A stretch of DNA of 64,000 nucleotides from Labia minor (lineage: Eukaryota > Arthropoda > Insecta > Dermaptera > Spongiphoridae). The translations under genes and the position numbers were made by a program. Shown here in pieces: positions 33,631-45,362 of this stretch (its first letter is position 1; each line of letters opens with the position of its first letter). Below the pieces are notes generated by a model that worked only from the letters and a program-made list of their open reading frames with translations, had not been told where the DNA came from and did no database searches. The stretch lies in assembly GCA_963082975.1 (NCBI GenBank), contig OY720344.1:78046053-78110052 (forward strand). Reading direction: 5' to 3'.

Positions 33631-35060
33631 TGGAATTAAATCTATTCCAATATATCATGAGAGACATTTAGAAATGCAAACGATTTTTTTTTCCTCTTCT
33701 TCTTAGATTTCATCTCAATTAGAAATTGGATCTGTGCTGTTTACAATCCACTCAGACAACATAATCCAACTTTTGACCATGTAAAATTATCCTGAAAATA
33801 ATTTATATACTTAGACATATAAAGTTAATTCATGTTTAATTACTTGATGTCATACCATAACAACTTTAGAGAGAAAAAAAACATATTTATTTATTTATAT
33901 TTTGATTATATCATTTATTTTTAAAAGAGAGTACTTGGTATATCAAGTTATCTTTTGCTATTATAAAACTTATGAATGATATTAATCATATAAGACTAAT
34001 CTTAATATATTCATTATGTGTAGTTCTACTATCTATTTTTCAAAGAAAACATTCATTCATTTTAGAAGTAGATAATATATTTTATTTAATTAATTCTTAC
34101 AATAAATTCAATAAATTTTAAAATAAAAGACAATCAATAACTGTGTAATAATAACAATTATAAAGTTTATAAAAAAATTCTAAAGGAGTAAGCTTAATAG
34201 GCCACTTGATTAATTGCAATATTATTATTTTACATCCATATTCTTGAGATTTATCTATAATTTTGGCCTTATAATTGAATATGTTTAGAGAAGATTCATT
34301 ATAGGTATTTGTATATTAATCAACAATCTATATTCATATAATTAGTTCTGTTGCAGATTTTTAAAATTTAGTTTTTTTTGTTTGTTTTATATTTAAAAAA
34401 AAATATTTAATGTTTCTTATGAAAAAATAGTTTCATTTAATTTATTGTTTAAAACATTTTATTTTATTAACTAAAACTAAAACTAATTTTAGAAGAAATT
34501 GATCGAAAAATTATATCTAAACTATATTTGTACATTTTACATTTCACTTACAATTAGTATAGTGATTAGTATGATTTTATTTTATTTGTTTTTAAAATTC
34601 TATCTATATTTTTATAAAATTATTATAAAATTAATTATTAGTAAATATAAATTGTCTGAGGTTAGTTTATTTATTTAGTGATCTCTCTCTCTGTAATAAT
34701 ATTATAATAAAAATTAACCCGTTTTGTTTAAATGTTTCTATTAAGCCATTTCTAAAAACGTTACAATATTGATTCACATTTGAAATGTTGTTGCTAAATT
34801 AAGCCCCATTTCACTTGAATCATTTCATTAAATAAATAATGAAACCTATTTCACTTCCTCTACTCATTCCATTTTATTCCCTTTATAGAATATAATAATA
34901 TTACTAATATTCTATATATGTACAAATCGGATTTCCATTAATTTCAATAAATTTATAATAGAACAAAAAAAAATTCAATTCTCTAGTAAATTCTCTGTAA
35001 TCCTTTTACTATTTCAAATTAAACATTCAGTACTCGACTCATTCTCTCAATTTATTTCAA
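33631..35060. other. AT-rich sequence
   Basis: Low-complexity AT-rich sequence without recognised features. Confidence 0.5.
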
Positions 35061-35084
35061 CTAGTACAAATGTGAAAGAGAGAG

Positions 35085-35400
35085 AGACCGAGAATGTATT
35101 TGTAAATTGTGCGTGTGCATTTGCAATTCCCCCAGGGCGACAAATTGGCGAATGATTTGCAAATCATCAAAATGATTGCAACTTTTGATATCATGTATGG
35201 ACAAACAGAATCGACTCAGTGTGTGTGTATGTATGAGAGAGAGAGAGAGGGAGTTATAGAATGAATTCAATTATAGAATAATAAACAATATATTCGTGTG
35301 ATGCAAAAGAATTAAATGTAAACAACAGCAACAATAATAACAACAATCAGAGAAACACTGGTCAGTCATACCCCAGGGGAATTTTCAACTCTTTATCACA
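35085..35400. promoter_or_regulatory. Candidate enhancer-like island with POU palindrome
   Basis: Non-repetitive segment with the perfect 16-bp palindrome ATGATTTGCAAATCAT at 35152-35167, containing ATTTGCAAAT (octamer/POU-like), preceded by GTGCATTTGCAATTCCC and followed by AATGATTGCAAC and Sox-like AACAATAATAACAACAAT. It sits between a GA repeat and a CAA-type run. Site density suggests regulation; no gene next to it is known, so this is inference. Confidence 0.3.
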
Positions 35401-35833
35401 ACTATCAAACATTTATTAAATTCAATATACATGAAATATTTTTCAATGTTAAAACTTTTGGTGAAATTTGTATTATAATTAAAGGCATAATTAATTAGTT
35501 GGACTGAGGAGGAATAGATTATTTTATGATTAAGAATGGTTTTTTTTTTTGAAAAATATTCTATTACTAAAGATTAAAATATAACAATCAAATTAATAGT
35601 AGTATTATTTTAATAAATGTAATTTTGTCTTTATTTGAAAAACTAGAATGAAGACACTCATCACACACATACATCGAAGATAGTGGAGGATTTTACTCTG
35701 TCTACTTTATACACGTATCATTGAGCTAATAGAAAAATGAAATTAATTAATTTTTTCAATTGATTCCATTAATATCAAATTCTATTTCTAATATACTAAA
35801 ATAAAATAATAATTTATTTTATAATTTTTATTG

Positions 35834-35880
<47 letters not shown>
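35834..35880. repeat. (CTAT)n microsatellite at Helitron 5' end
   Basis: About 11 uninterrupted CTAT units running into the start of the Helitron at 35876. Confidence 0.92.
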
Positions 35881-36032
35881 ATAAAAGGCAATGTCTGTGT
35901 GTCTGTGTGTCTGTCTGTCTCTTATAGACTCAAAAACTACCCGTCCTTTTACGGTGAAACTTTCAGGGATTGTTGTGGGCATCCCAGGGAAGGTTTTAGT
36001 GTAGTTAAATCCAAAATTAATTTATCCAAAAT

Positions 36033-36547
36033 TAATTTAATTAGTAATATTTTGGTAAAAGTCTGTAGTGTCACAAAACTATCGACAGAGGGCGCTACAT
36101 ATAATTTTCAAAATTCAAATATTTTTAATTTTTTTAAACTCAAAAATAACATACCCATAATAACAGTTGTAATAAAAATAGAAATATAAATCACAATGTA
36201 AGTAAAATATTGAATCGTTTTATTTATATTGTTTCAATTATTGTTTGAATATATATTAAATTTATATATAGATTTATTAAGTATAATAATTTAATTAGTA
36301 ATATTTTGGTAAAAGTCTGTAGTGTCACAAAACTATCGACAGATGGCGCTACATATAATCTACAAAATTCAAATATTTTTAATTTTTTTTAAACTGTCAA
36401 AAATAACATACCCATAATAACAGTTGTAATAAAAATAGAAATAGAAATCACAATGTAAGTAAAATATTGAATCGTTTTATTTATATTGTTTCAATTATTG
36501 TTTGAATATATATTAAATTTATATATAGATTTATTAAGTATAATAAT
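36033..36547 (+). repeat. 254-bp tandem duplication
   Basis: Unit 1 (36033-36286) and unit 2 (36287-36547) are nearly identical, each with TAAAAGTCTGTAGTGTCACA, ACTATCGACAG followed by a GGCGCTACATATAAT block, and ATTGAATCGTTTTATTTAT. Differences are few (AGAGGGCGC against AGATGGCGC, small indels), so the duplication is young. Confidence 0.9.
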
Positions 36548-36671
36548 TCCATTTACTTCAAATTTTTTTAATTTTTTATTTAAAAGTATATTCAGCATTG
36601 AAATTGCCATTAAATATGCAGGTAATTGGAACTCCAACATGTAATATTAGCAAATATTCTGGGATGGGAAA

Positions 36672-36795
36672 AATACTAAGATCATGTCATGTCCTATTAA
36701 ATATTTTGAATTTTATTAATCAATCTAATATAATGAAAATAAATTAATACTAAGATCATGTCATGTCCTATTAAATATTTTGAATTTTATTTTGA
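36672..36795 (+). repeat. Second direct duplication, spacing 74 bp
   Basis: AATACTAAGATCATGTCATG plus TCCTATTAAATATTTTGAAT occurs at 36672 and again at 36746. Confidence 0.85.
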
Positions 36796-37005
36796 ATCAT
36801 ACAATGGTAATGAAATATTGTAGGTAGACTTTTGAGACAAACAATAAAAATCTCTATAAAATAAGAGAATATACTTATTCCGAAAACTGTTAATTAAAAT
36901 GTAATAACTATTAACAATTAATAAAGTAGAAATAATTTTCGAACAAATAAAAATGTAATAATTATTAACAAAAAAAAATAAAAAATAAAAATAAATTATT
37001 AACAA

Positions 37006-37323
37006 AATAAGTTGACCTGTGGCCAGGTCCGAACCGACCGACGGTTTGAAGTAAATTAATTTCCAGCTACAGAAACAATTTCAAATAATTTTAATATATC
37101 TATTAATGTAATAAAAAAACAGATATGGACATAACATAAATATTTTTAATTTTATTTTATTTGTAATATATATGTAAGACCAGGCTGTGACGTCATGAAT
37201 GGCTGGGTGACTTCATATAATTTTAAATTAAGAAATATTCGTGGAGATATGTAAAAATCTCCTCATGTGAAATTTGGTGTGAAAACAATATGTACCTCCC
37301 TTACTATCGTCGGTCGGTAAAAA
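37006..37323 (-). mobile_element. Family A copy A5, internally deleted
   Basis: Has both termini (3' hairpin near 37012 and 5' ACCGACCGACG repeat at the right) but lacks the central microsatellite array and its neighbours: sequence jumps from AATTAAGAAA near 37234 to TTCGTGGAGATATG. About 318 bp. Nested in the composite Helitron. A termini-only derivative that is still bounded properly is what a mobilised deletion derivative would look like. Confidence 0.72.
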
Positions 37324-37382
37324 ATAAAAATAAAAATGTAATAATATAAAAAATAAAATTTCAATTATATTAATTTAATAAA

Positions 37383-37445
37383 TTATTATTATTATTATTA
37401 TTATTTTCACGTATTAAACGGTATATTATTATTATTATTATTATT
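37383..37445. repeat. Two (ATT)n microsatellite arrays
   Basis: ATT arrays at about 37383-37405 and 37424-37445 separated by a short TTCACGTATTAAACGGTA spacer. Confidence 0.85.
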
Positions 37446-37608
37446 TGTAATAATTCCAATAAAAATAAATAAAAATAAAAACCAAAAAAAAAGTGCAATT
37501 AAAACTAAAATTTCAATTATATTCATTTAATACATTATTATTATTATTATTAAGTGTTCAGTTATCATATACGTAGATATGTATGCAGACACACATGCAA
37601 ATATAGTG

Positions 37609-37755
37609 GGTGGACAATGAAGGAAGGGACATGGGAGAGATGGGTCAGGGTAGGATTTGGTTGTAGCTCAGGATAGGGACTCTTAGAGAAAAGTGGATGC
37701 TGCGGCTAAGAACTTTCGAAAACTGTATAGACACAGAGTTAGATAAATATAACAT
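37609..37755 (+). mobile_element. LINE 3' tail fragment, copy L5
   Basis: Plus-strand match to the tails at 13.4 and 54.2 kb: GTGGGTGGACAATGAAGGAA, GGAGAGATGGGTCAGGGTAG, TAGCTCAGGATAGGGACTC and GGCTAAGAACTTTCG, followed by CACAGAGTTAGATAAATATA as 3' tail. Encodes a degraded RT C-terminus. Only plus-strand tail of this LINE family in the window. Confidence 0.7.
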
Positions 37756-37975
37756 ATGCAATAATAATATATAATTAATTTACTGATTAAATTAAAATAT
37801 ATATTTTCTAAGAAAACAAATATATGTCTTATCTACTTATACTGATTGAAACAAAATGGATGAAAACCTTTTACATACAGACTTTCAACCAAATACTATG
37901 TATCACTCGGGGGTACAGGGGGCGGAGCCCCCGTCTAGGTGTGAAGAGCGCCTGGAAGGCGCTCTGATCAGCTAG

Positions 37976-38495
37976 TTAACGATAAAACTAAAACTATATT
38001 TTAAACTATTGATTCTTAACTTGTGGGGCGCGCACTCCTAGGAGAGCGCGTGAATATCCAAGAGAAAAATTATTTTTAAAAATTGATTAATTGACTAAAA
38101 GAAAAGCACACATAGGTACATATAGAAAAACACTTGTTATGACAGTTAGTTAAATATAATTTAAAAACAGAATTCAAAATACTCAATATAGGTACATTAT
38201 TATCGTATACATTTTCTTGTAAATAGGGAGTGTGATGAAAACTATGATTGCAAACTAGGATTACGAATTCTAAAAGGTGCTGCTTTAAACTATACTTTTA
38301 ATATTTAATAATTATAATATAAATATATTTTAACTGAAATGAGTCCTGAGTTAGGAATTTGAAAACTATGACTCAAACAACATCAAGTTTGCAAAAATTA
38401 AAAATTGAAAAAAAAACTTGATTGAATAATATTAAAATTAAAAAATGAGCTTAGATTCGAACACTGAATGAAAACAAGAATAATTTAAACCCTAA

Positions 38496-38500
<5 letters not shown>
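37976..38500. other. AT-rich sequence with hAT-end-like patch
   Basis: TTGATTCTTAACTTGTGGGG followed by CGCGCACTCC at about 38008-38045 resembles a degraded hAT terminus; no partner end was found. Remainder AT-rich. Confidence 0.35.
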
Positions 38501-38531
<31 letters not shown>

Positions 38532-38534
<3 letters not shown>

Positions 38535-38998
38535 ACGGTAAATGTACACTCTTGGGAAATGTACACATTTACCGGAAAATGTGTACATTTCCCAAAAAGT
38601 TAGATATATGTGAACTGAATATAATGTATATGTACATATACAATATTTTTGTTTTTTGTGATACAATCTGTTCTAGTTGGTTTTTAAATTTTTCTTTTTG
38701 TTCCATTGTTTTTCAAAAATTCTAACTAAAAAATAATTTTTTGTAGAAAAATTAAAATTTTAACTTACCTGAGTCTTATTTCTCTAAATATCTTAAATTA
38801 TATCAGTATACTATGGCATTAATTAGTAATCTATGCTCACATTTACCAAAACGACATGGTCATTGTGAATTCAATGTAAATTTCCCTTATTTGAAATTGT
38901 AAATGTTAGTTGAATGCACATTACCCAAATGAGGAGGCTAATGTGCACATTTACCGGAAAATGTGTACATTTGCCACAATATCTACTTTTACCGTAAC
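38532..38998. mobile_element. Palindrome-rich MITE with GTTACGGTAAA TIRs
   Basis: 467 bp bounded by GTTACGGTAAATGTA at the left and TACTTTTACCGTAAC at the right, inverted repeats of about 15 bp with one mismatch, in TA-repeat flanks. Inside, 38554-38592 is a near-perfect stem (arms GGGAAATGTACACATTT, 17 bp, loop ACCGGAA), and the unit CATTTACCGGAAAATGTGTA recurs near the right end at about 38948. Non-coding. Superfamily not assignable because a TA-type duplication cannot be told from the TA-repeat flanks. Confidence 0.78.
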
Positions 38999-39000
38999 AT

Positions 39001-40151
39001 ATATATATATATAATAAATAAATTTATTTGTTTGTTTGCTTTATACGCATTTTCATTAAAAGAGTAGATTGTATTTATTCTTTAATTATATATTCAATTA
39101 ATATTTATCATTGCCAATAATATATTAAATAAATTATTAAAAAAAAATGAATTATTAAAAATTTCCCTATATATCAATCATAACCTCATTTTAATTCTCT
39201 ATACTTGTGTATTTATATATTTTCCCAAATTACTTTAGATTATATATATTTTTAATTCATTTTTTCGATTCATATATATATGTTTTATACTTATACCGTA
39301 ATTAAAATTAATATTTTTTAATTTCATTAATGCTTGGGGCACATTTCATTTAAAAACTAATCAACATTTTTATTATATATATAATTTCTTTTGCAAACTT
39401 AATTTATATGTAATAATTGCTTTTTTTAATTAGACATTAATTAAATAATTATTTAATTAATCATTAATGAATATTGTCTATTCTTTGATGATTCTTCCAT
39501 TTACTCTCTATTCAATTAATCTTATCTTTATTTGTTTAGATGATTATCAATTAATGTTCTTTCTCTCAAATATTTCGTTTTTTTTTTACCCTCACAAACC
39601 CAAAAAAAAAAAAAGAAATTAAGCAACTCCCCTTATAATTAATGCTAATCAATTAACCCATTTCGATAAAGTTAAAGAACAAAAGGTAAGGAAAGAGATA
39701 GAAATAACGAAAGGGACAGAGAAAGAAAGAGGAAAAGAGGGCAACCAAACACCTTGAGAAAGAATTAAGATTCTTATTTGATAACATTTTATTTCTATTT
39801 TTATTATTAATATTTTTCTTATTATATTATTACATTTCTTTTATCTTAATGTCATCTTTTAGAAATTTTGGCATTTTTCTATTATCTTTAAATATATTAT
39901 ATATATAGTTATATATTATCTAGACCTAATTTTTAACAGTTTATTAAATTCACTCTTAAATTAATAATATATTTTTTTTTGTCTAAGGAATGATTTTATA
40001 GAGAAATATACTATCTGAATGGATGTCTGATGGTGATAATATTTAACTAAAAACATTCCAAGAAAATAGTAATTTATTGTTGAAATATTCCTACCTTAAA
40101 TAATTTGATCTTGACAAATATATTTTATTTTTTGACTAATTTTTATTCTTT
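39001..40151. other. AT-rich sequence
   Basis: Low-complexity AT-rich; a purine-rich patch at 39680-39760 (AAAG/GAAAG). No gene recognised. Confidence 0.5.
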
Positions 40152-40260
40152 TTACTATCTCGCCAGAGAAAAGATTTATAGATTTTCATGTTTTTATACC
40201 TTTTGAAGGTTCCTGAATCATTTTCACTAAGGTTGAGAAAAATGTCTGTATATATATATG

Positions 40261-40291
<31 letters not shown>

Positions 40292-40620
40292 AGGCAAGAT
40301 TACGCAAAAATGGTTTGAGCTAGAATAATTAAATTTGGTACACGGGAATTATTCAAAATTCGTAGTTTTCTATCAACTTTTGAGAAATGTAGCTCATTCG
40401 GAAGAGGGTTATTACCTACCACGTTCTGATATTCAACGAACTTTTAGATCGTTTATAAAATCTATATGTCTGTGTGTATGTCACCAAAAATTTTAGATTT
40501 TTTAAATTTTGATTTAGGATTCGAGTAGAGCTTAAAAAAGTGTATAGTGGTCTTGGTTTTTTAAAATTCGGTTGGGAACATGGTAAAATCGGCGGTCAAA
40601 TTTGAAATTTCCCATATATT
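40152..40620 (-). mobile_element. Family C copy C3
   Basis: Minus-strand order of the family C blocks: right-end ACTATCTCGCCAG at 40154, AGGTTGAGAAAAATGTCTG, a TA/TG microsatellite at 40244-40291, TTTGAGCTAGAATAATTAAA, AATTCGTAGTTTTCTATCAA, then a further module with GGATTCGAGTAGAGCTTAA and TTGGTTTTTTAAAATTCGG. That last module is also found alone at 47771, but not in the copies at 7.7 or 62.8 kb, so family C copies differ in module content. Confidence 0.6.
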
Positions 40621-42339
40621 ATAACTACTGTAGTTAGTGTTATTTTAATGTAAAATTATAAAGAAAAAATGTTTAGACCTTATTGTAAACATCAAAAAAA
40701 TGCCCGGGAACATTAGGGATGTAATGGGTGAGAAAAGCAAGTAATTCAAGTAGCGACCGGCTGATAGACCAAAGAGGCGGTAAACAGAAAATATTAAAAG
40801 AGATAAGAGGGAGTTTGGAGCGAAGTTGGAATGTGAATGTTGTGGTTATTAATTCTCAAGTCCCAGAAATAGACAGGTTACAATAATTTTATATAAAATA
40901 TGAGAATATGTTCAAAGTTATTTAAAATTTATATTTTTCCTGATCTTAATATGAACGTTAATATAAATCAATAGTCTATATTTACTTTTTATCGAGAAAA
41001 TTTTTTGTTTTCCTATACCCTTCAGGGTATTTATTCAATTGAAATCAATCAATATACATAAATATATATATAAATATATAATACTAATCATTAAATAGAA
41101 TGAAAAAAATAACTCACCCATATCCATCATCAATATGAAATGTAATTAATTAACATATCAGCCTCAATGTTATTGTCAACAACAACATCACCCCCATCAC
41201 TGTAATAAAATGCACTTTGATTTATGCAGTGGCGCCCTCAGGGGTGGCCAGCCTCCCTTTGTTCTATAATTTCCAAATTAACTGAATACGCTATAATACT
41301 TCATTTACAAATTATACACTTACAATATTATTAGTAATTGTTATCGATGGTTAGTTAACGTGATGTCTATGGAAGAGGTGGGAGTGAAATGGGATTGAGA
41401 TAAGCTTTGCATAGGAGTGTTAGAATATTAATCTGATCAATGGATGATAAAAAAAGATTAAAGAGCTGTTAACTTTTAAATCATTTTCCACCAAAATAAT
41501 TATATAAAATTAAATCATATAATATAAATATAAAGCATCAATTTAATTATTAATAAATTGACTATTTATTTCAAAAAAAAGGGAGGATATTTATTTACTT
41601 TTGTTCTATAAATATTATAATAAAAATTATAAATGATTATTATTATTATTATTATTATTATTACCGGGGAAATTATTATCATATTATTATTATTCTATAA
41701 ATTAAGGAATTTAATGAGTAATTATATTACTTTTCTTCCTACAAATCATTTTATGTCTAAATATTAGTTTTTATTAATTTTCAACATAAGAATAAACACA
41801 TCTTTTGTTTCTATTAACCTAATCAATTTATTGAAAAATGAAACTTAAACTCTAGACATATATATATAAATACATATAGGTATATACATATATATATATA
41901 TGTATATATATTTGTGAAAAAATAAGGAGCATATAAAGTATTAATATAAAATATTGATAAAGAAATGAAAATATACTTGTCGGTTATTGTCATTACCAGA
42001 GTTAAGCCCATATTTGATTAAATAAATACTGCAATCATTTTATATATATAAAATCATATATGGTATTATTATTATTAAAATATTAATGCAAACATTTGGG
42101 AATTACGTATATATATATATATATATATATAGCATATAAAGTATATTTAAAATGACATTTGGTACATTAAATATATAAACTTGCACACATTAAAGATATG
42201 TAATCATGGACAGTTATAACCTTGTGATGGCTTACTCTTGAATGTGTAGCTATAATATAATACAAAATAACACAAAATATGGTTAAATTTAATATGTATT
42301 TATATATTAATATATATATGTATATATTGTTTTTTTTTT
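40621..42339. other. AT-rich sequence with microsatellites and a transposon-end-like patch
   Basis: CAGTGGCGCCCTCAGGGGTG at about 41227 resembles a hAT-type terminus without a visible partner. (ATT)n lies at 41636-41662 and (TA)n at 42107-42131. No gene recognised. Confidence 0.45.
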
Positions 42340-42665
42340 AGGTTTCCGTGAAAGTTTTTATTATGGAAGTTATTTCCGGGTTATATTTATGTATTTTTGG
42401 GAGATTTGAGTCTCGCCGTTTCAGCGGGTATTTTGGACCCATTTTTACGAGAATTATTTTTTTAAAGGATTTTTTGAGATGCTTGGACTTACCAAGATTA
42501 TTTTTTGATTTACTGCGTTTTGAAGCCCTAAAGAATCCTCGACACTAGTACTTACACTAATACAAGACCCCAAAATTTTCTTCCCAAAAACATTCTTTTG
42601 AATCCTCGAGACTCAAATGTCACAAAAATATCTAAAAATAACTAGAAATTAACTTTTCATATATA
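42340..42665 (+). other. Unassigned repeat-like segment with inverted GAGTCTCG motif
   Basis: A 66-codon plus-strand frame (42348-42548) is present but Phe/Leu/Arg-rich. TTTGAGTCTCG near 42408 is mirrored by CGAGACTCAAA near 42608, and GAATCCTCGA occurs twice (42533 and 42601). It looks like part of an unidentified inverted-repeat element. Confidence 0.3.
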
Positions 42666-42839
42666 TATATATATTGTAATAAAACTATAGATATGAGCCC
42701 AAAAATAGACTCAAATCTCATATTATTTCCTTATAAGGGAATAGTATTTAAATATAGAATATACGTCACAAACTCAAAGAAATTTGAATTTGGGAAAGTA
42801 CTTAAAAATTCCTTGTAATTCGATGAGGTACTTAACTTT

Positions 42840-43290
42840 CCCCGACACTGGTGAGCGACCTATGTCCGCATCAGGTGATGCGAATAACGATGATGATTGC
42901 CTATGCTGACATCACTTGGAAAATTCTCTCGATGTTAGGACGCCCACGGAGAAACAGTTCAACACCACCTACCCGGAAAAGAGCTTTCTTGTTGGCGTGG
43001 TTCCGACACCCTGTATCGGCCATATTTGCTTCGAATCTTCGCCAAGCAGTGCCTGGGTCTTGGAGAAGAAAGAACCGTGTTGGATGAACAGTTTTGACGG
43101 TCTCAAATCCTCCACTGGCCGGCAAGGTGTCCATATTCTCGCGATAACATCTGGCATCTGCTCGAGAATTCATCTAGGACCCGCAACCATCTTTGGGCTC
43201 CAAATTGTTCAACCTGTGGGCCGTTCAACCTCTTCAGGTCACAGCAGAAGTCTAATTTGTTCGTGCCATCTTCGAACTTGGTTTTTTTAT
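42840..43290. other. Second GC-richer coding-like island, unrecognised
   Basis: A sharply bounded less AT-rich block open on both strands. Plus: a 142-codon frame starting MENSLDVRTPTEKQ (42916-43344). Minus: RTNKLDFCCDLKRLNGPQVE then FGAQRWLRVLDEFSSRC in one frame, and GGFETVKTVHPTRFFLLQDP, TAWRRFEANMADTGC in another; the minus frames read to me as one interrupted protein. I do not recognise it. Likely a fragment of an element or host gene that arrived in this AT-rich setting; both ends fade into AT-rich DNA without visible repeats. Confidence 0.35.
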
Positions 43291-44284
43291 ATATATATAT
43301 TTTTCTTTTATAAAAAAATTAACTTTCATAATTTTTTACTATAAATTTAATTTTTTTCTTTCTTAAACCAGAAACAATAATTTTTTGTTCAATCATTTAT
43401 TTAATTAAAAATTATAATTAAATTAGAAATTAAAGCATTTCTCTCTCCTAGATCGATTCCGAAGCTAGAGTCAATCCCATTTCCCATATATTTATTCAGA
43501 GTGCTATTTTTCCTAAAATCAACCAATTCCATTACACCAACAAACAAATCCTTTTTTTTCCCACTGCCCCTCCCCTTTAAAAAAAATCACTACAATATAT
43601 ATTCTAATATGGTAAAATAATTAATTTGAATTAATAGTAGGAAAAATAATTTTTATACTTTTCAAAAAAATGTATGTTTCACTAACCAAAAAAAGATATC
43701 TTTCATTTTTATTATTAATTATTTATCCCCAAATCCATAAGAGGTCCATATTCTTTAAGCTAAACTGCGCAGTTTAAAGATAAACTGCGTCAACTACTTC
43801 TTTAATGCTTACCTCACATAATTCTCAGGACTGATCTATTGGACCCTTTTGGATCCTCCAGAAAACTACATACATTTTTCAATTCTGATAGTCCCATCAT
43901 AGTTTTTACCATAATCACTTCAACAAACAAATCTTTACTCTTCGAATTCATGGAATCATACCGTCCAATTCCTAAACTTTGGGGGATAAACTATGTTGAG
44001 AATATTTTAATAAAGGCAACTGTGTATGATAAACTAATAGAAAAAAAATTAAAAAATAGATGGTAGCAAGTGAGAAAGTATTGTGAAAAAAATTAATAAC
44101 TTGAGATCTATACGTTTAGAAAAGAGTTAAATATAATTAATGATTTAAGATGATGGCTTGATCGGAGACTTCATCTGATCCAATTTATACCCGAACACTT
44201 TGGTATTTTCATATCTATCTATTTATAATATTTGTCACATTTTATTATTATTATTATTTTTAATCTATTTAACACTATCTATCT
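43291..44284. other. AT-rich sequence
   Basis: No gene recognised. TAAACTGCGCAGTTTA at about 43760-43776 is a perfect 16-bp palindrome of unknown meaning. A 75-codon plus frame (43839-44066) shows no domain. Confidence 0.45.
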
Positions 44285-44456
44285 ATATCTATCTCTGTGG
44301 CTCTACGGAACTCGAAAGTTCTTGGCCGCAGCAACCACACTTCTCCAAGTATTTGGAGCCACAACCCTCCAATCCCTACCATCTCCCATCTCAGTCCTTG
44401 ATCTTCCAAGCGGACGTTTTCCACTCGGTCTCTCCACCAATACATTTTTTGCTATT
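44285..44456 (-). mobile_element. LINE 3' tail, copy L2, internally deleted
   Basis: Minus-strand tail homologous to L1 and L3, with a (CTAT)n-type tail at its 3' end (about 44270-44293). It lacks about 50 bp between the CCATCTCCCATCTCAGTCC stretch and TTGATCTTCCAAGCGGACG. Encodes a broken RT C-terminus with the GRPSGKRP-like and RNTWR-like blocks. Confidence 0.7.
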
Positions 44457-45327
44457 TTCATAGACAAATAATGCTTTTATTGAATCAGAAAATTCTTCAA
44501 GCATGTCACTTTACGCTAAACAAATTTTAACTACATGTATTCACATAAAAAAACTGACAAGACTGGGTGAAAAAACGTAAAAAAAAACAGAACGAATTCA
44601 CTCAAATTCAGTTCAGTTTATTGCATTCTTTTTATACAGATAAAACTGCACAGTTAAACTGAAGGTGTATGGACCGCGCGCTTTAGTTATTAAATATATA
44701 AGAAATATGAATAAAAAACAAATATTTTCAATAAATTCTGGATTTATTTTTATATTGGACTTATGATAACTTAGAAAATTATAGTCTAACTTAAATTTAT
44801 TATATATTTTTATAAAATATAATTAAGTATGTTTGTTTCGACAATTTTTTAATTTATAATTCATATTGTATTATGATTTTTTTAAATAAAGGATTATAGG
44901 TGGTTTTGTTATTTTCTACTTCACCCTCTTGATATTCGAATTAAATTGACAAATAATAGCTCTGAAATTCTGCTTTTGTTAACCTTCTCCATCAGATTGC
45001 AGTGGTAAGAATGAAAAGAAGAGATGGAACGAGCGAGATCTTCAAGTGATAATTTATAGCCAGGGCAGCAGGTGGATATCAAATAAGAATTTTAATGGCT
45101 CTTCACTATCCCTCTCCTATTGCCCTCTTCTACTTTGATCCCTCTCATTCTCTCTTTCTCTATCTCTCTTTTAGTGACACAAATCGCTTATCATATAGAA
45201 TAGCGAGCTAGAATGAGAGATTGAATATTTACAGAGCAAAATATACACCTGCTCTCTCTTGCTTCAGGCCCTTCGCAGTTATTAAATTAATCCGGAACGT
45301 ATTTTAAATGCCTCGCTCAAGTACAAG

Positions 45328-45362
<35 letters not shown>

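Larger units (their letters stand above)
35876..37975 (+). mobile_element. Composite non-autonomous Helitron, plus strand
   Basis: The 5' end A-TCTATATAAAAGGCAATGTC with following GTGTGTCTGTGTGTCTGTC is typical of arthropod Helitrons. The 3' end has two GC hairpins: GGGGGCGGAGCCCCC (about 37919) and GAGCGCCTGGAAGGCGCTC (about 37946-37964), then TGATCAGCTAG-T, the CTAG ending with insertion before T. The same 3' end is found on the Helitron at 45775. Inside are a 254-bp tandem duplication, a family A copy and a LINE tail. No Rep/helicase gene. That both ends belong to one element is inferred; two separate elements are possible. Confidence 0.65.

Noticed and set aside
44200..44471. Two overlapping plus-strand ORFs of about 80 codons
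   Set aside because: They run antisense through the LINE tail L2; the minus strand is the real coding relic.
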